In this document: one piece after another, positions 48,156 through 56,490 of the stretch
How positions within the stretch are numbered: the stretch's first letter is position 1
Layout: each line of letters starts with the position of its first letter
NCBI RefSeq assembly: GCF_004153685.1
Contig: NZ_SDQD01000002.1
Coordinates: forward strand, 868,001-932,000
Length of the DNA stretch: 64,000 nucleotides
Direction: 5' to 3'
Source: Pollutimonas harenae
GTDB taxonomy: Bacteria; Pseudomonadota; Gammaproteobacteria; Burkholderiales; Burkholderiaceae_B
The notes under the pieces: model-generated
Database searches by the model: none
What the model was told of the DNA's origin: nothing
The model's input: the letters and a program-made list of their open reading frames with translations, nothing else
Position numbers and translations under genes: made by a program

Positions 48156-48881
48156 TCAAAAAAGCGCCAGCAAAGACAGCAGAACAGGTACTAACACTGC
48201 GGTGGCGATGCCGTTTAACCCCATGCCTAGTGCAGCAAAGGCGCCGGCCGTTTCGTTGACCTGAAAAGCCCGGGCCACGCCTATGGCATGTGCACTGAGC
48301 CCCAGGGAAAAACCTTGGCTAACCGGATCGCGTACCTTAAGCATTCGGAGCAGTTGGCCTGACATCATGGCGCCCGAAATACCTGTAATGGCGACGGCGA
48401 CCGTGGTCAATGATGGCAGGCCACCGCTAATCGCAGCCACTTCCATGGCAATGGGCATGGTTGCCGATTTGGGGCCTAGGGAAAGCTGGGTAGGCAGGCT
48501 GGCGCCCATGAACCGGGCAATCCCCCAGGCCGACAAGATGGCACAGGAAGAACCGGCCAGCAGCGCCACCATAACTGGTAAAAACAGGCGCTTCAGGCGA
48601 TCCAGCTGACTGTATAGGGGGATGGCCAGCGCCACCGTTGCCGGACCGATCAGAAACTGCAGCAGCCACGTGTGCCGGGCGTATACAGGATACGGCGTAT
48701 CGGTTGCGTACAAAAAGGCAATGACGATAATGACAGCAACCAGAACGGGCAGCAGTAACGGATTGCCGCCGCTGCGCTGATAAAGCACCGCGGCAAGCAG
48801 ATAGGCAGCCAGAGTGAAGCCCAGCCAGAACAGGGGCGTATCGGCCAGATAGACCCAGGCGGCAAGCAGGTTTTCCATCAT
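48156..48881 (-). CDS. lrgB: LrgB/CidB family protein
   Basis: A 241-residue multi-pass membrane protein of the LrgB/YohK type, with the family's LSLGPKSATMPIAMEVA and LGLSAHAIGVARAFQ motifs. In staphylococci LrgAB/CidAB modulate murein hydrolase export and pyruvate transport; in Gram-negatives the role is less clear. It overlaps lrgA by 4 nt (ATGA). Confidence 0.92.
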   Translation of the reverse strand: MMENLLAAWVYLADTPLFWLGFTLAAYLLAAVLYQRSGGNPLLLPVLVAVIIVIAFLYATDTPYPVYARHTWLLQFLIGPATVALAIPLYSQLDRLKRLFLPVMVALLAGSSCAILSAWGIARFMGASLPTQLSLGPKSATMPIAMEVAAISGGLPSLTTVAVAITGISGAMMSGQLLRMLKVRDPVSQGFSLGLSAHAIGVARAFQVNETAGAFAALGMGLNGIATAVLVPVLLSLLALF

Positions 48882-49237
48882 GAATCACTACGCCCCGTGA
48901 TCCGGATCATCCAGCGCAAGGTAACTGCCGTAACGATAATGGTCAGGGCCACACCGACTATGCAAGCCAGCAGAAACGGAATCCACTCACTCTCCAGCGG
49001 CCCAAAATAAAGCATGATGCCAGCCACCAACGGCACGAACAACAACATCAAGTGCTTCAGCATATGGTGGCAGGTATCACGCAAACCCGTGGGGACACGG
49101 CCATATGCCATGAGCGCAACCAGCATCAGCAACATACCGATAAGTGGGCCAGGCAATGGCAAGCCCGTAAGCCGCGCAAGGACCTCGCCTGCTGCCTGCA
49201 TCATGAAGAGAACGGTTACGGCAAGCAAAATAGGCAT
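48878..49237 (-). CDS. lrgA: LrgA/CidA family holin-like protein
   Basis: A 119-residue membrane protein with about four helices and the LrgA motif LPLPGPLIGMLLMLVAL. The frame is open for 190 more codons upstream, but that stretch does not resemble the family and overlaps the EamA gene; ATG 49237 with GGA upstream is the credible start. It is translated together with lrgB. Confidence 0.9.
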   Translation of the reverse strand: MPILLAVTVLFMMQAAGEVLARLTGLPLPGPLIGMLLMLVALMAYGRVPTGLRDTCHHMLKHLMLLFVPLVAGIMLYFGPLESEWIPFLLACIVGVALTIIVTAVTLRWMIRITGRSDS

Positions 49238-49284
49238 AGTGATCCAGTATGAGGAGCTTTCCAATAAGGTGTTTTTTATTCTAT

Positions 49285-50187
49285 TTAAGGCACTAGCGCC
49301 GGGCGGCGTCTCAAGCCCCAGCCCTGCCGCATGGCGGCAGCCGCGAACAATATGACCACCACACCCAGCCATTGCATCCATTGCAGTCGGTGCCCGAAGG
49401 CAATCCAGTCGACCAAAATAGCCACAACCGGGTAAATGAACGACAAGGCACCGGTTATCGAGGTAGGCAATTTCTGGATCGCACCATAGAGCAAGACATA
49501 CATCAGACCGGTGTGGACGACACCCAGTGCCAGCAGTGTAAGCCAGGCCACCGGTGGCTGGCTCGGCAAGGCTGAAACCTGAGCAAAGGGGGCGAGCAAT
49601 AAAATTCCGGCACAGACCTGAATCAGCGCAATCAAATGGGGTGGCATACCCGTCAGCTTCTTGACCACAATGGCAGCCACAGCATATAAAAATGCTGCGC
49701 CCAGCGCCAGTGCGACACCCACCAGATAGGCGCCGGCACCATAAGCTGGCGCCGCTCCATGCTGCTGCGTAATGGCCAGCATGCCCAGGAAAGCCAGGCT
49801 CAGCCACGCCACTTTGTCGAGCGTAATGCGCTCACCCAGGAATAACGCACCCAGGCCGACCAGCATGAAAGGCTGGGTGTTGTATACCGCGGTTGCTATG
49901 CCTATGGAGGCGCGTGAATAGGCAGCGAACAGCAGCAGCCAGTTGCCCACGATGGCAACGCCACTGATCACAGCCCAAAAGAACTTGTTCCAGCTGAGCA
50001 ACTGGGGCTTCAGAAATCCCATCAGCCCGCAAATCAATAATAAAGTAAGGGCCCCGATGGCGCAGCGCCAGAACACGACATCCAGCACCGCCTGGCCGGA
50101 CATCAACACAAACCACCCTATCGTTCCTGAAATGAGCATGGCGCTTGCCATCTCGAAGGAACCACGTTTTATTTGCTCGTTCTTCAT
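49285..50187 (-). CDS. EamA/DMT-superfamily transporter
   Basis: A 300-residue transporter with ten predicted helices in two EamA repeats. Members export amino acids, metabolites or drugs. It is divergent from the Lrp-type regulator at 50321, an arrangement common for amino-acid exporters controlled by their neighbouring Lrp/AsnC protein. The substrate is inferred only loosely. Confidence 0.9.
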   Translation of the reverse strand: MKNEQIKRGSFEMASAMLISGTIGWFVLMSGQAVLDVVFWRCAIGALTLLLICGLMGFLKPQLLSWNKFFWAVISGVAIVGNWLLLFAAYSRASIGIATAVYNTQPFMLVGLGALFLGERITLDKVAWLSLAFLGMLAITQQHGAAPAYGAGAYLVGVALALGAAFLYAVAAIVVKKLTGMPPHLIALIQVCAGILLLAPFAQVSALPSQPPVAWLTLLALGVVHTGLMYVLLYGAIQKLPTSITGALSFIYPVVAILVDWIAFGHRLQWMQWLGVVVILFAAAAMRQGWGLRRRPALVP

Positions 50188-50320
50188 TACCTACACTCCA
50201 TGTTTGCATAGTGTAAGTGTGACGTTTTCAGGCCTGTTGTTCCATGGAAAATATAAAGAGAAATAGTATTCTTTCCTTATTTATGGCAAGGTATATTTAT
50301 CTTTTACCTTAAAAAATGTC

Positions 50321-50782
50321 ATGCCAGACGAAACAGACCAAATTCTGATCGCTGCACTCATGGAGGACTCGCGCCGTTCATTGAAGGCATTAGCCCAAAT
50401 CAGCGGCCTGTCGTCACCGAGCGTGGCCGAACGCCTGCGCCGACTAGAAGAGCGCGGGGTACTGACTGCGTACACCGTCACGGTAGATCCTAAATCCTTC
50501 GGCTACCAGCTTCAGGCAATCGTGCGGATTCGCCCCATGCCCGGCCGTATGCACGCCATCGAACGCCTGATACAGGCCATTCCAGAATTCACTGAATGCG
50601 ACAAGGTCACGGGAGAGGACTGTTTCGTCGCACGCCTCAATGTGCGCTCCATGGAGCAACTGGACGCCATTCTGGACAAATTATCGGATCAGGCCGAAAC
50701 CAACACTTCCATTGTCAAGACCACACCAGTCAAAAGGCGACTGCCACCCCTCAAGCACTATGCGACGACGCCAGAAAAATGA
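50321..50782 (+). CDS. Lrp/AsnC family transcriptional regulator
   Basis: A 153-residue protein with an N-terminal helix-turn-helix (LIAALMEDSRRSLKALAQISGLSSPSVAERLRRLEERG) and a C-terminal RAM/AsnC ligand domain (IPEFTECDKVTGEDCFVARLNV). It probably senses an amino acid and regulates the divergent EamA exporter gene across 133 bp. The AT-rich intergenic region is a natural place for operators, but no clear palindrome is seen by eye. Confidence 0.93.
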   Translation: MPDETDQILIAALMEDSRRSLKALAQISGLSSPSVAERLRRLEERGVLTAYTVTVDPKSFGYQLQAIVRIRPMPGRMHAIERLIQAIPEFTECDKVTGEDCFVARLNVRSMEQLDAILDKLSDQAETNTSIVKTTPVKRRLPPLKHYATTPEK

Positions 50783-50789
50783 AACATGC

Positions 50790-51527
50790 ATGATGCGCAG
50801 GATTACCAAGTCGCTCGCGCTTATCGTTCTGACGGCCGGCTGCGCATTGCTGTCCGGCTGTGCGATACCGACTTCTGATACAGACTCTTCCGGGCAAGAT
50901 ACCGAAGAAATCTCCTTCGACCAGCTCGCACAAACCGATTTCAATCGTACTGTCACCATTGCCATGCGGGATAACCTGGACAGTCTTGAGCGCCTGCTCG
51001 AGAAGCTGTATCGTCGCAACCCCGCTGAATGGCGAAAAACCGGCAAACCCACCATAGAGGCCGCCATCGAGCGCGGGCGCAGCATGATCGAACTCGGCCT
51101 CGCCCCACCAGAACTGGCCGGACTGCGCGACATTGAAATCCTTGCCGTGGCGCTGGATCCCGCCTATCGGGGCGATCGTGTCGGCGCTTTCATAACCGGC
51201 ATGGCCAGCATGATCATCAGTGCGCACGACGGTAAAACACGCTTCTACATTTCGGACATACTCACCGCTGAACATGTCTATAACGCCGCCCGCAACATCG
51301 AAGCTGCTGCCTGGCTGCTGGCAACCCGAAAAGGCCCTTCTGGCGCGCCACTGCTCAGGGCCAATGAAATGAGCGCAGCAGTCACCAACTTGAGCTTCGA
51401 ACGCGAATTCGGCGCTTTGATAGGCCGACTTGATCTGGTAGCCAATCTACTGGACGAAAACCTGCGGCGCGTCGGCATCAACTACGTACAAGGGCTGTTT
51501 TTTTTCAACTTTCTGCCAGTTCGCTAA
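50790..51527 (+). CDS. Hypothetical lipoprotein
   Basis: About 245 residues. A signal sequence ends in the lipobox LSGC (Cys24), so it is a lipoprotein. The mature protein is helical, with conserved-looking segments such as RRNPAEWRKTGKPTIEAAIERG and HDGKTRFYISDILTAEHVYNAARNIEAAAWLLATR. I do not recognise the family. The adjacent Met at 50793 is an equally possible start; the frame's earlier beginning at 50640 lies inside the Lrp gene. Confidence 0.83.
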   Translation: MMRRITKSLALIVLTAGCALLSGCAIPTSDTDSSGQDTEEISFDQLAQTDFNRTVTIAMRDNLDSLERLLEKLYRRNPAEWRKTGKPTIEAAIERGRSMIELGLAPPELAGLRDIEILAVALDPAYRGDRVGAFITGMASMIISAHDGKTRFYISDILTAEHVYNAARNIEAAAWLLATRKGPSGAPLLRANEMSAAVTNLSFEREFGALIGRLDLVANLLDENLRRVGINYVQGLFFFNFLPVR

Positions 51528-51556
51528 ATTTTATGCAGCCTCTGCACAAACCGGCA

Positions 51557-51568
51557 CATAGGCCTATG
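51557..51568. promoter_or_regulatory. Palindrome upstream of the PheC-like gene
   Basis: CATAGGCCTATG is a perfect 12-bp palindrome 94 nt before the PheC-like ATG and just after the lipoprotein gene. It could be an operator, but no matching regulator is known to me, and no clear -35/-10 is placed around it. Confidence 0.3.
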
Positions 51569-51661
51569 ACCTAGGATTCGGTATAGTTCCACAGCAAGCC
51601 GCACTGGATTGCATCGTGCTCTCTTACCCCTGTCTTCATACTCATACTAAAAGGAAGAACC

Positions 51662-52435
51662 ATGAAACCTCTTTTTCGTCTTGTTGCTGGCGTAGCCATG
51701 GCCATGACATTGGGCACCGCAGCACAGGCCGGGCCACGCCTGGACCGCATCATGGACAGCCAGACCATCAGGGTCGGTACGCCTGGCGACTATCGGCCTT
51801 TCGCCATCAAGACAGACAAAGGCTATGAAGGTCACGACATCGACGTCATTGAAGCCATGGCCAAGGTATTGGGGGTCAAGGTCGACTATGTACAAACATC
51901 ATGGCCCAATCTTCTGAAAGACCTACAGGCCGACAAATTCGATGTGGCGGTTGGAGGCATCACCCGCAACGTCGCCCGCATCAAGGTGGTCGATATGCTC
52001 CCCGGCTATGCCCCCTTTGGCAAGGTAGCCCTGGTTCGCAAAGACCAGGCATCCAAATACAAATCGGTTGACGACCTGAATCAGGCGTCCGTCCGCGTAA
52101 TCAAGAACCCCGGTGGTACCAACGAAGCCTTTGTGCTCGAAAACCTGAAAAAAGCCAAAGTCAGTACACATGAAAAAAACGCTGAAATTCCGGCCCTGAT
52201 TGCCGAAGGTAAAGGCGACGTAATGATTACCGAGACGTATGAAGCCCTGCACTACAGTAAAGCCGATCCGCGTCTGGCAGCCGTGTTCGTCGAAAACCCT
52301 CTCACGCCCGAAAACCAGCTGGGTTTCATGCTGCCTGTAGACGATGCCGACTATGTGCGTCTCATGAATTTTGCGTGGGATCTTCTCGATGACCGAGAGG
52401 TGCTCGAAGACGCAGAAGACCGCTGGCTCGATTAA
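51662..52435 (+). CDS. Periplasmic binding-fold protein resembling cyclohexadienyl dehydratase (PheC)
   Basis: A 257-residue exported protein (signal peptide ends TAAQA). The PheC hallmarks VGTPGDYRPFAI, YEGHDIDV, TSWPNLLKDL and NPGGTNEAFV are all present, as is an acidic pair in TETYEALHY that aligns with the catalytic glutamate region of PheC. PheC decarboxylates/dehydrates prephenate and arogenate in the periplasm; PheC evolved from solute-binding proteins, so an amino-acid-binding role is the alternative. No transporter genes are adjacent, which favours an enzyme. AAGGA lies before the ATG. Confidence 0.8.
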   Translation: MKPLFRLVAGVAMAMTLGTAAQAGPRLDRIMDSQTIRVGTPGDYRPFAIKTDKGYEGHDIDVIEAMAKVLGVKVDYVQTSWPNLLKDLQADKFDVAVGGITRNVARIKVVDMLPGYAPFGKVALVRKDQASKYKSVDDLNQASVRVIKNPGGTNEAFVLENLKKAKVSTHEKNAEIPALIAEGKGDVMITETYEALHYSKADPRLAAVFVENPLTPENQLGFMLPVDDADYVRLMNFAWDLLDDREVLEDAEDRWLD

Positions 52436-52507
52436 AGCCCGCCAGGCAATCTCGTTGAGCAGTATCAGCACGCCCTAATGCCCGAATACTCTATACTTTC
52501 GTTTTTT

Positions 52508-52526
52508 GTAAATTATTCTCATTTGG
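52508..52526 (-). promoter_or_regulatory. Candidate Fur box upstream of the siderophore uptake genes
   Basis: The 19 bases, read on the minus strand, match the consensus Fur box at about 12 of 19 positions, including GAGAAT and ATT half-sites. The site ends 6 nt before the permease ATG. A TATACT (52492-52497) just upstream could be the -10 of the regulated promoter. Confidence 0.55.
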
Positions 52527-52532
52527 CATTTA

Positions 52533-53585
52533 ATGCTTTCTGCTCAAACAACGGGCCTGGCCGAAACGCAATATCGGCAGCTGCTCAAGATGCGCTGGCT
52601 GCTGATCGCCGCATTGGTATGCATTATTGTTTTTTCGATGCTGGCCGATTTCACGCTGGGGCCTTCGGCTCTTACCTGGTCTGATTTATTTCAGACCTTG
52701 CTACAACCTTCTGCAGCGGAACCCACTGTTCGCGTTATTGTCTGGCAATTCCGGCTGCCTTACGCCATGATGGCTGTTGTGGTGGGCATGGCCCTGGGCC
52801 TGGCCGGCGCCGAAATGCAGACCATACTGAACAACCCCCTGGCCAGCCCGTTCACCCTGGGCATTTCTTCTGCCGCGGCATTCGGTGCCTCGTTGGCTAT
52901 CGTCCTTAACTTATCGATTCCAGGCTTGCCGCACGCCTGGATGATTTCAGGCAACGCTTTTGTATTTGCGCTGGTGTCCGCCCTGCTGCTTGATGCGGCT
53001 GCCCGCTGGGGCGCCATGAGTAGTTCTGGCCTGGTGCTGTTTGGCATCGCGCTGGTGTTTTCATTCAATGCGCTGGTCTCACTCATGCAATTCGTGGCGA
53101 GTGCAGAAGACTTGCAAAGCCTGGTGTTCTGGACCATGGGCAGTCTGTCGCGGGCTACCTGGCCCAAGGTGGGTGTCATGGCACTGGCCGTGGCCCTGAT
53201 ATGGCCGTTGGCCATGCGCGACGCATGGAAATTGACCGCCCTGCGCCTGGGCGAAGATCGCGCCTTCAGTTTCGGCATCAACGTCCAGCGCTTGAGGCTG
53301 ACATCATTGCTGCGCATCAGCCTGCTTGCCGCATTGGCCGTCTCGTTTGTCGGTACCATCAGCTTTATTGGCCTGATTGCACCGCACATTGCTCGCCGCC
53401 TGTTTGGCGAAGATCATCGCTTCTACCTGCCCGGTAGCGCTCTGATCGGTGCCATGGTTTTGTCGCTGGCTTCGATTGCCTCCAAGAATATTGCCAGCGG
53501 CAGTATTGTTCCCGTGGGCATCGTCACTTCGCTGGTCGGTGTTCCCTTCTTCCTGTCGGTGGTGTTACGCCGCCAAAGCAATTGA
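52533..53585 (+). CDS. Siderophore ABC transporter permease, FecCD family
   Basis: A 350-residue permease with about ten helices. FecCD/BtuC motifs are present: GLALGLAGAEMQTILNNPLASPFTLGI and the cytoplasmic coupling region with SFVGTISFIGLIAPHIARRLFG. Only one permease gene is present, so it probably forms a homodimer as BtuC does. It heads a block of permease, ATPase, binding protein and esterase, preceded by a Fur-box candidate. Confidence 0.94.
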   Translation: MLSAQTTGLAETQYRQLLKMRWLLIAALVCIIVFSMLADFTLGPSALTWSDLFQTLLQPSAAEPTVRVIVWQFRLPYAMMAVVVGMALGLAGAEMQTILNNPLASPFTLGISSAAAFGASLAIVLNLSIPGLPHAWMISGNAFVFALVSALLLDAAARWGAMSSSGLVLFGIALVFSFNALVSLMQFVASAEDLQSLVFWTMGSLSRATWPKVGVMALAVALIWPLAMRDAWKLTALRLGEDRAFSFGINVQRLRLTSLLRISLLAALAVSFVGTISFIGLIAPHIARRLFGEDHRFYLPGSALIGAMVLSLASIASKNIASGSIVPVGIVTSLVGVPFFLSVVLRRQSN

Positions 53586-54376
53586 TGGCCATGCTGGAAG
53601 TCAACCAGTTGCAAGTTGCCTATCGCAAGCAGGCAATCATTCCCGATCTTACGCTCCAGCCGCTGCAGCAAGGCCAGCTTGTGTCCCTGCTGGGTCCCAA
53701 TGGCAGCGGAAAATCTACTCTGCTCAAGGCGTTGGCGGGCCTGCTGCCGCTCAAGCATGGATCCGTTCGTCTGAATGGCCAGAATCTGAACAAGATCTCT
53801 TTCGAGCAGCGAGCCCAGCACGTGGTCTATCTGCCGCAATCCCTGCCGGCGTCAGTACACCTGCGCGTGCTCGAATCCGTACTGGTTGCAGCCCGGGCGT
53901 CGGCTCTTTCAGCCGATGCGGGCCAAGTACATCTTGACCAAGTCATGATGCTGCTCCAGCGCCTGGGCATAGAGCACCTGTCCATGCATTACCTGGATCA
54001 GCTATCAGGTGGACAGAAGCAACTTGTCGGTCTGGCCCAGGCGCTGATTCGTCGACCACGCCTGCTGCTGCTCGACGAGCCCTTGTCAGCACTGGACTTG
54101 AACTATCAATTTCATGTCATGGATTTATTGCGACAGGAAACACACGAACACGGCCTGATTACGCTGATTGTGCTGCACGACCTGAATGTGGCATTACGCC
54201 ATAGTGACTATGCCGTGATGATCAAAGGAGGAACACTGTTGGGCGAAGGTACGCCGGCTACGGTGATTACCCCTGCCGCATTGGCTGACGGCTACGGTGT
54301 CGAAACCCGCATAGAACCCTGCTCCCGGGGTATGTTGCAAGTTCTGATTGATGGGCTTCAAGCCCCGGTAAGGTAA
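53585..54376 (+). CDS. Siderophore ABC transporter ATP-binding protein, FecE-like
   Basis: A 263-residue ATPase with Walker A GPNGSGKST, signature LSGGQKQLV and Walker B LLLLDEPLSALD. Its ATG overlaps the permease TGA (TGATG), an arrangement for coupled translation. ATG 53591 is a close alternative. It powers uptake through the FecCD-type permease. Confidence 0.94.
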   Translation: MAMLEVNQLQVAYRKQAIIPDLTLQPLQQGQLVSLLGPNGSGKSTLLKALAGLLPLKHGSVRLNGQNLNKISFEQRAQHVVYLPQSLPASVHLRVLESVLVAARASALSADAGQVHLDQVMMLLQRLGIEHLSMHYLDQLSGGQKQLVGLAQALIRRPRLLLLDEPLSALDLNYQFHVMDLLRQETHEHGLITLIVLHDLNVALRHSDYAVMIKGGTLLGEGTPATVITPAALADGYGVETRIEPCSRGMLQVLIDGLQAPVR

Positions 54377-54380
54377 AACA

Positions 54381-55511
54381 ATGGTATTACGTTTCGCACG
54401 CGCATGCGTTTTGATCTGCCTGATGCTGAGCAGCGCAATGGCTGGCGCCCAGCCCATCACGGTGACCGACGCAGCGGGCCGCAACGTGACGCTGCAGCAA
54501 CCGGCCAAACGCATTATCCTGACGCAGGCCCGCCATTTGCAGGTTCTGGCCTTGCTGCATCCCGATCCCGTCAGTATTCTGGCCGGATGGTCGGACGAAT
54601 TCCGCAGCTCATTCTCCAACGAATATCAAAGCTATCTGGAACGCTTTCCTGCCATCGCAAACATACCCATCGTAGGCCGCCATACCGCCGATACTTTCTC
54701 GGTTGAAAAGGCACTTGCATTGCAACCAGACCTGCTCCTGCTCACAGCCAGTTTCGCGGGCATAGGCAAAGGCCAGGATCCGAACGATTCGCTGATCATC
54801 CGGCAGTTCGAGGCGGCCGGCATACCGGTTCTGATCATCGATTTTTTTGTACAACCGATGGAAAACACGGTGCCCAGCCTGCGCGCACTGGGTAAAGCCC
54901 TCGGTCAGGAAGTACGCAGCGAAGCCTTCATCAAGCTGTACGAATCGCATATGGCGGCCGTGGCCGAACGCCTGGCCGACCTGCCTCCCGATGAAAGACC
55001 AGCCGTATTCGTCCATGCGCATGCCGGCAGCACCGACTGCTGCAACTCGCCCGGCACAGGTACATTCAGCGAAATGGTTGAATATGCGGGCGGCCACAAT
55101 ATTGGCAGCGACGTGCTCAAGACCGTCACCGGCAGGCTCAGCTTTGAATATATCAACTCCCGCAATCCCGACGTCTACGTGGCAACCGGCACCGGCTCTG
55201 GAAAACGCACACGCACTGGTCTGACTATAGGTGCAGGCGCTACTGAAGAAGAAGCACGACTAAGCCTCGAGCGCGTCATAGACAACAACCGCCTGGGCGC
55301 CCTGCCCGCCATACGTCACGGCAATGCCCACGGCATATGGCATGCCTTCAACGATTCGCCCCTGCATGTCATCTTCATCGAGGCGCTTGCGGGTTGGATA
55401 CATCCGGAACGCTTTGCCGGCATCTCTGCCCAGAAAACACTGGATGAAATCAACCAGCGCTTTTTGACCGTACCCTTACAGGGTACTTATATGGTGAATC
55501 TGAACAAGTAA
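54381..55511 (+). CDS. Iron-siderophore periplasmic binding protein
   Basis: A 376-residue protein with a signal peptide (hydrophobic CLMLSSAMAGA, cleavage before QP) and a class III periplasmic-binding fold (PAKRIILTQARHLQVLALL, VEKALALQPDLLLL). The HAHAGSTDCCNSPGTGTFSEMVEYAGG segment is the second-lobe motif of FecB/FepB-like proteins, with two adjacent cysteines that may form a disulfide. It delivers ferric catecholate to the permease. Ligand specificity is inferred from the neighbouring synthetase genes. Confidence 0.9.
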   Translation: MVLRFARACVLICLMLSSAMAGAQPITVTDAAGRNVTLQQPAKRIILTQARHLQVLALLHPDPVSILAGWSDEFRSSFSNEYQSYLERFPAIANIPIVGRHTADTFSVEKALALQPDLLLLTASFAGIGKGQDPNDSLIIRQFEAAGIPVLIIDFFVQPMENTVPSLRALGKALGQEVRSEAFIKLYESHMAAVAERLADLPPDERPAVFVHAHAGSTDCCNSPGTGTFSEMVEYAGGHNIGSDVLKTVTGRLSFEYINSRNPDVYVATGTGSGKRTRTGLTIGAGATEEEARLSLERVIDNNRLGALPAIRHGNAHGIWHAFNDSPLHVIFIEALAGWIHPERFAGISAQKTLDEINQRFLTVPLQGTYMVNLNK

Positions 55512-55530
55512 GGATCGGAGCCAGTCACTG

Positions 55531-56340
55531 ATGCCGGCGTTTTCCACCACAGAACACCTATTGACCAATAATGCTGGCCGCGAGTACTGCTTGCGTGTCT
55601 GGCGGCCGGCCGGCATTCGGCCCAATGCACGTCTGGGTACACTGCTATTTCTGGATGGGCATTGGCTGAACGATACCCTGGATGAAGCATTGAGTTCGGT
55701 AGCGCTGGACACAGTACAAATAGCCAGTCTGGGCTATCGTGTTGCGGAACGCAGCATCCTGGCGCCCTGGCGGGCCTACGACTATACTCCTGCTGGCCCG
55801 CGTGGGCTGGATAGCGATCCCAGGAAAGCCGAGTGGCCCTGCGGAGGCGCGAATCACCTGCTTGATTTTCTGCGTCAGCAAGTATTGCCCAGGCTGAATA
55901 CACCGGACGGCGCTGATGACCCCGTGACGCTTTTCGGTCATTCGTATGCGGGCCTGTTCAGCCTTTACGGATGGCTGGTAGCGCCTGCTTTATTCAAGCG
56001 CATTTATGCCGCCAGCCCATCCTTATGGTGGTATTGGCCGCATATGCTGGCTCTGCTGCAAGCCCGACACCCCGGCTCACTGCTAGACATAGGCAATAGC
56101 ACGCCTGTGCATCTTTATATAGGCAGCGACGAGCGCTGGCGCCCTCTACCCGCCATTCCCGGTGCAGCACGCGAACCGGGGGTATCGACCATACCATTTG
56201 CCCAACGCTTCCATTCGGCGCTGTTGGCATCCGGCCACCCGGACAACAGCCTTCAGATTCTGGCCGGCCTGGCACATGGCCCCATGCTGCATAGTGCTGC
56301 GCAAAATGCACTAAAACACTTCATCAGTGTACAGAAATAG
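55531..56340 (+). CDS. Alpha/beta hydrolase, IroE/Fes-like siderophore esterase
   Basis: A 269-residue serine hydrolase. The nucleophile is Ser138 in GHSYAGLF and the catalytic histidine is His249 in LAGLAHGP. The pattern matches IroE/Fes-type trilactone esterases, which hydrolyse enterobactin or its ferric complex. No signal peptide is seen, so it would act in the cytosol on imported ferric siderophore. It follows the binding-protein gene by 19 nt and precedes the synthetase genes. Confidence 0.86.
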   Translation: MPAFSTTEHLLTNNAGREYCLRVWRPAGIRPNARLGTLLFLDGHWLNDTLDEALSSVALDTVQIASLGYRVAERSILAPWRAYDYTPAGPRGLDSDPRKAEWPCGGANHLLDFLRQQVLPRLNTPDGADDPVTLFGHSYAGLFSLYGWLVAPALFKRIYAASPSLWWYWPHMLALLQARHPGSLLDIGNSTPVHLYIGSDERWRPLPAIPGAAREPGVSTIPFAQRFHSALLASGHPDNSLQILAGLAHGPMLHSAAQNALKHFISVQK

Positions 56341-56471
56341 CCCTTGCATGTATTCACGCATCTTGCCTTGCACGAAATCGGCCACGCGGCAGACGTACTT
56401 GAGCCTCTGAACGCGATCATGCTCTGTTTCAGCCTACATTCAGCCCACAAAATGCTAAGATAGCGCACTGG

Positions 56472-56490
56472 CTAAATAACACTCATTCTC
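56472..56490 (+). promoter_or_regulatory. Candidate Fur box upstream of the siderophore assembly genes
   Basis: The 19 bases immediately before the aryl-AMP ligase ATG match the consensus Fur box at 12 of 19 positions (ATT.TC and AAT cores). Its position overlaps the ribosome-binding region, so Fur would block initiation or elongation of the assembly operon. It is separate from the box at 52508-52526, so the locus has at least two Fur-controlled promoters. Confidence 0.5.

Noticed and set aside
49238-49807. Upstream extension of the lrgA frame to 309 codons
   Set aside because: The extra 190 residues do not resemble LrgA and overlap the EamA gene in another frame; ATG 49237 gives the normal family length.
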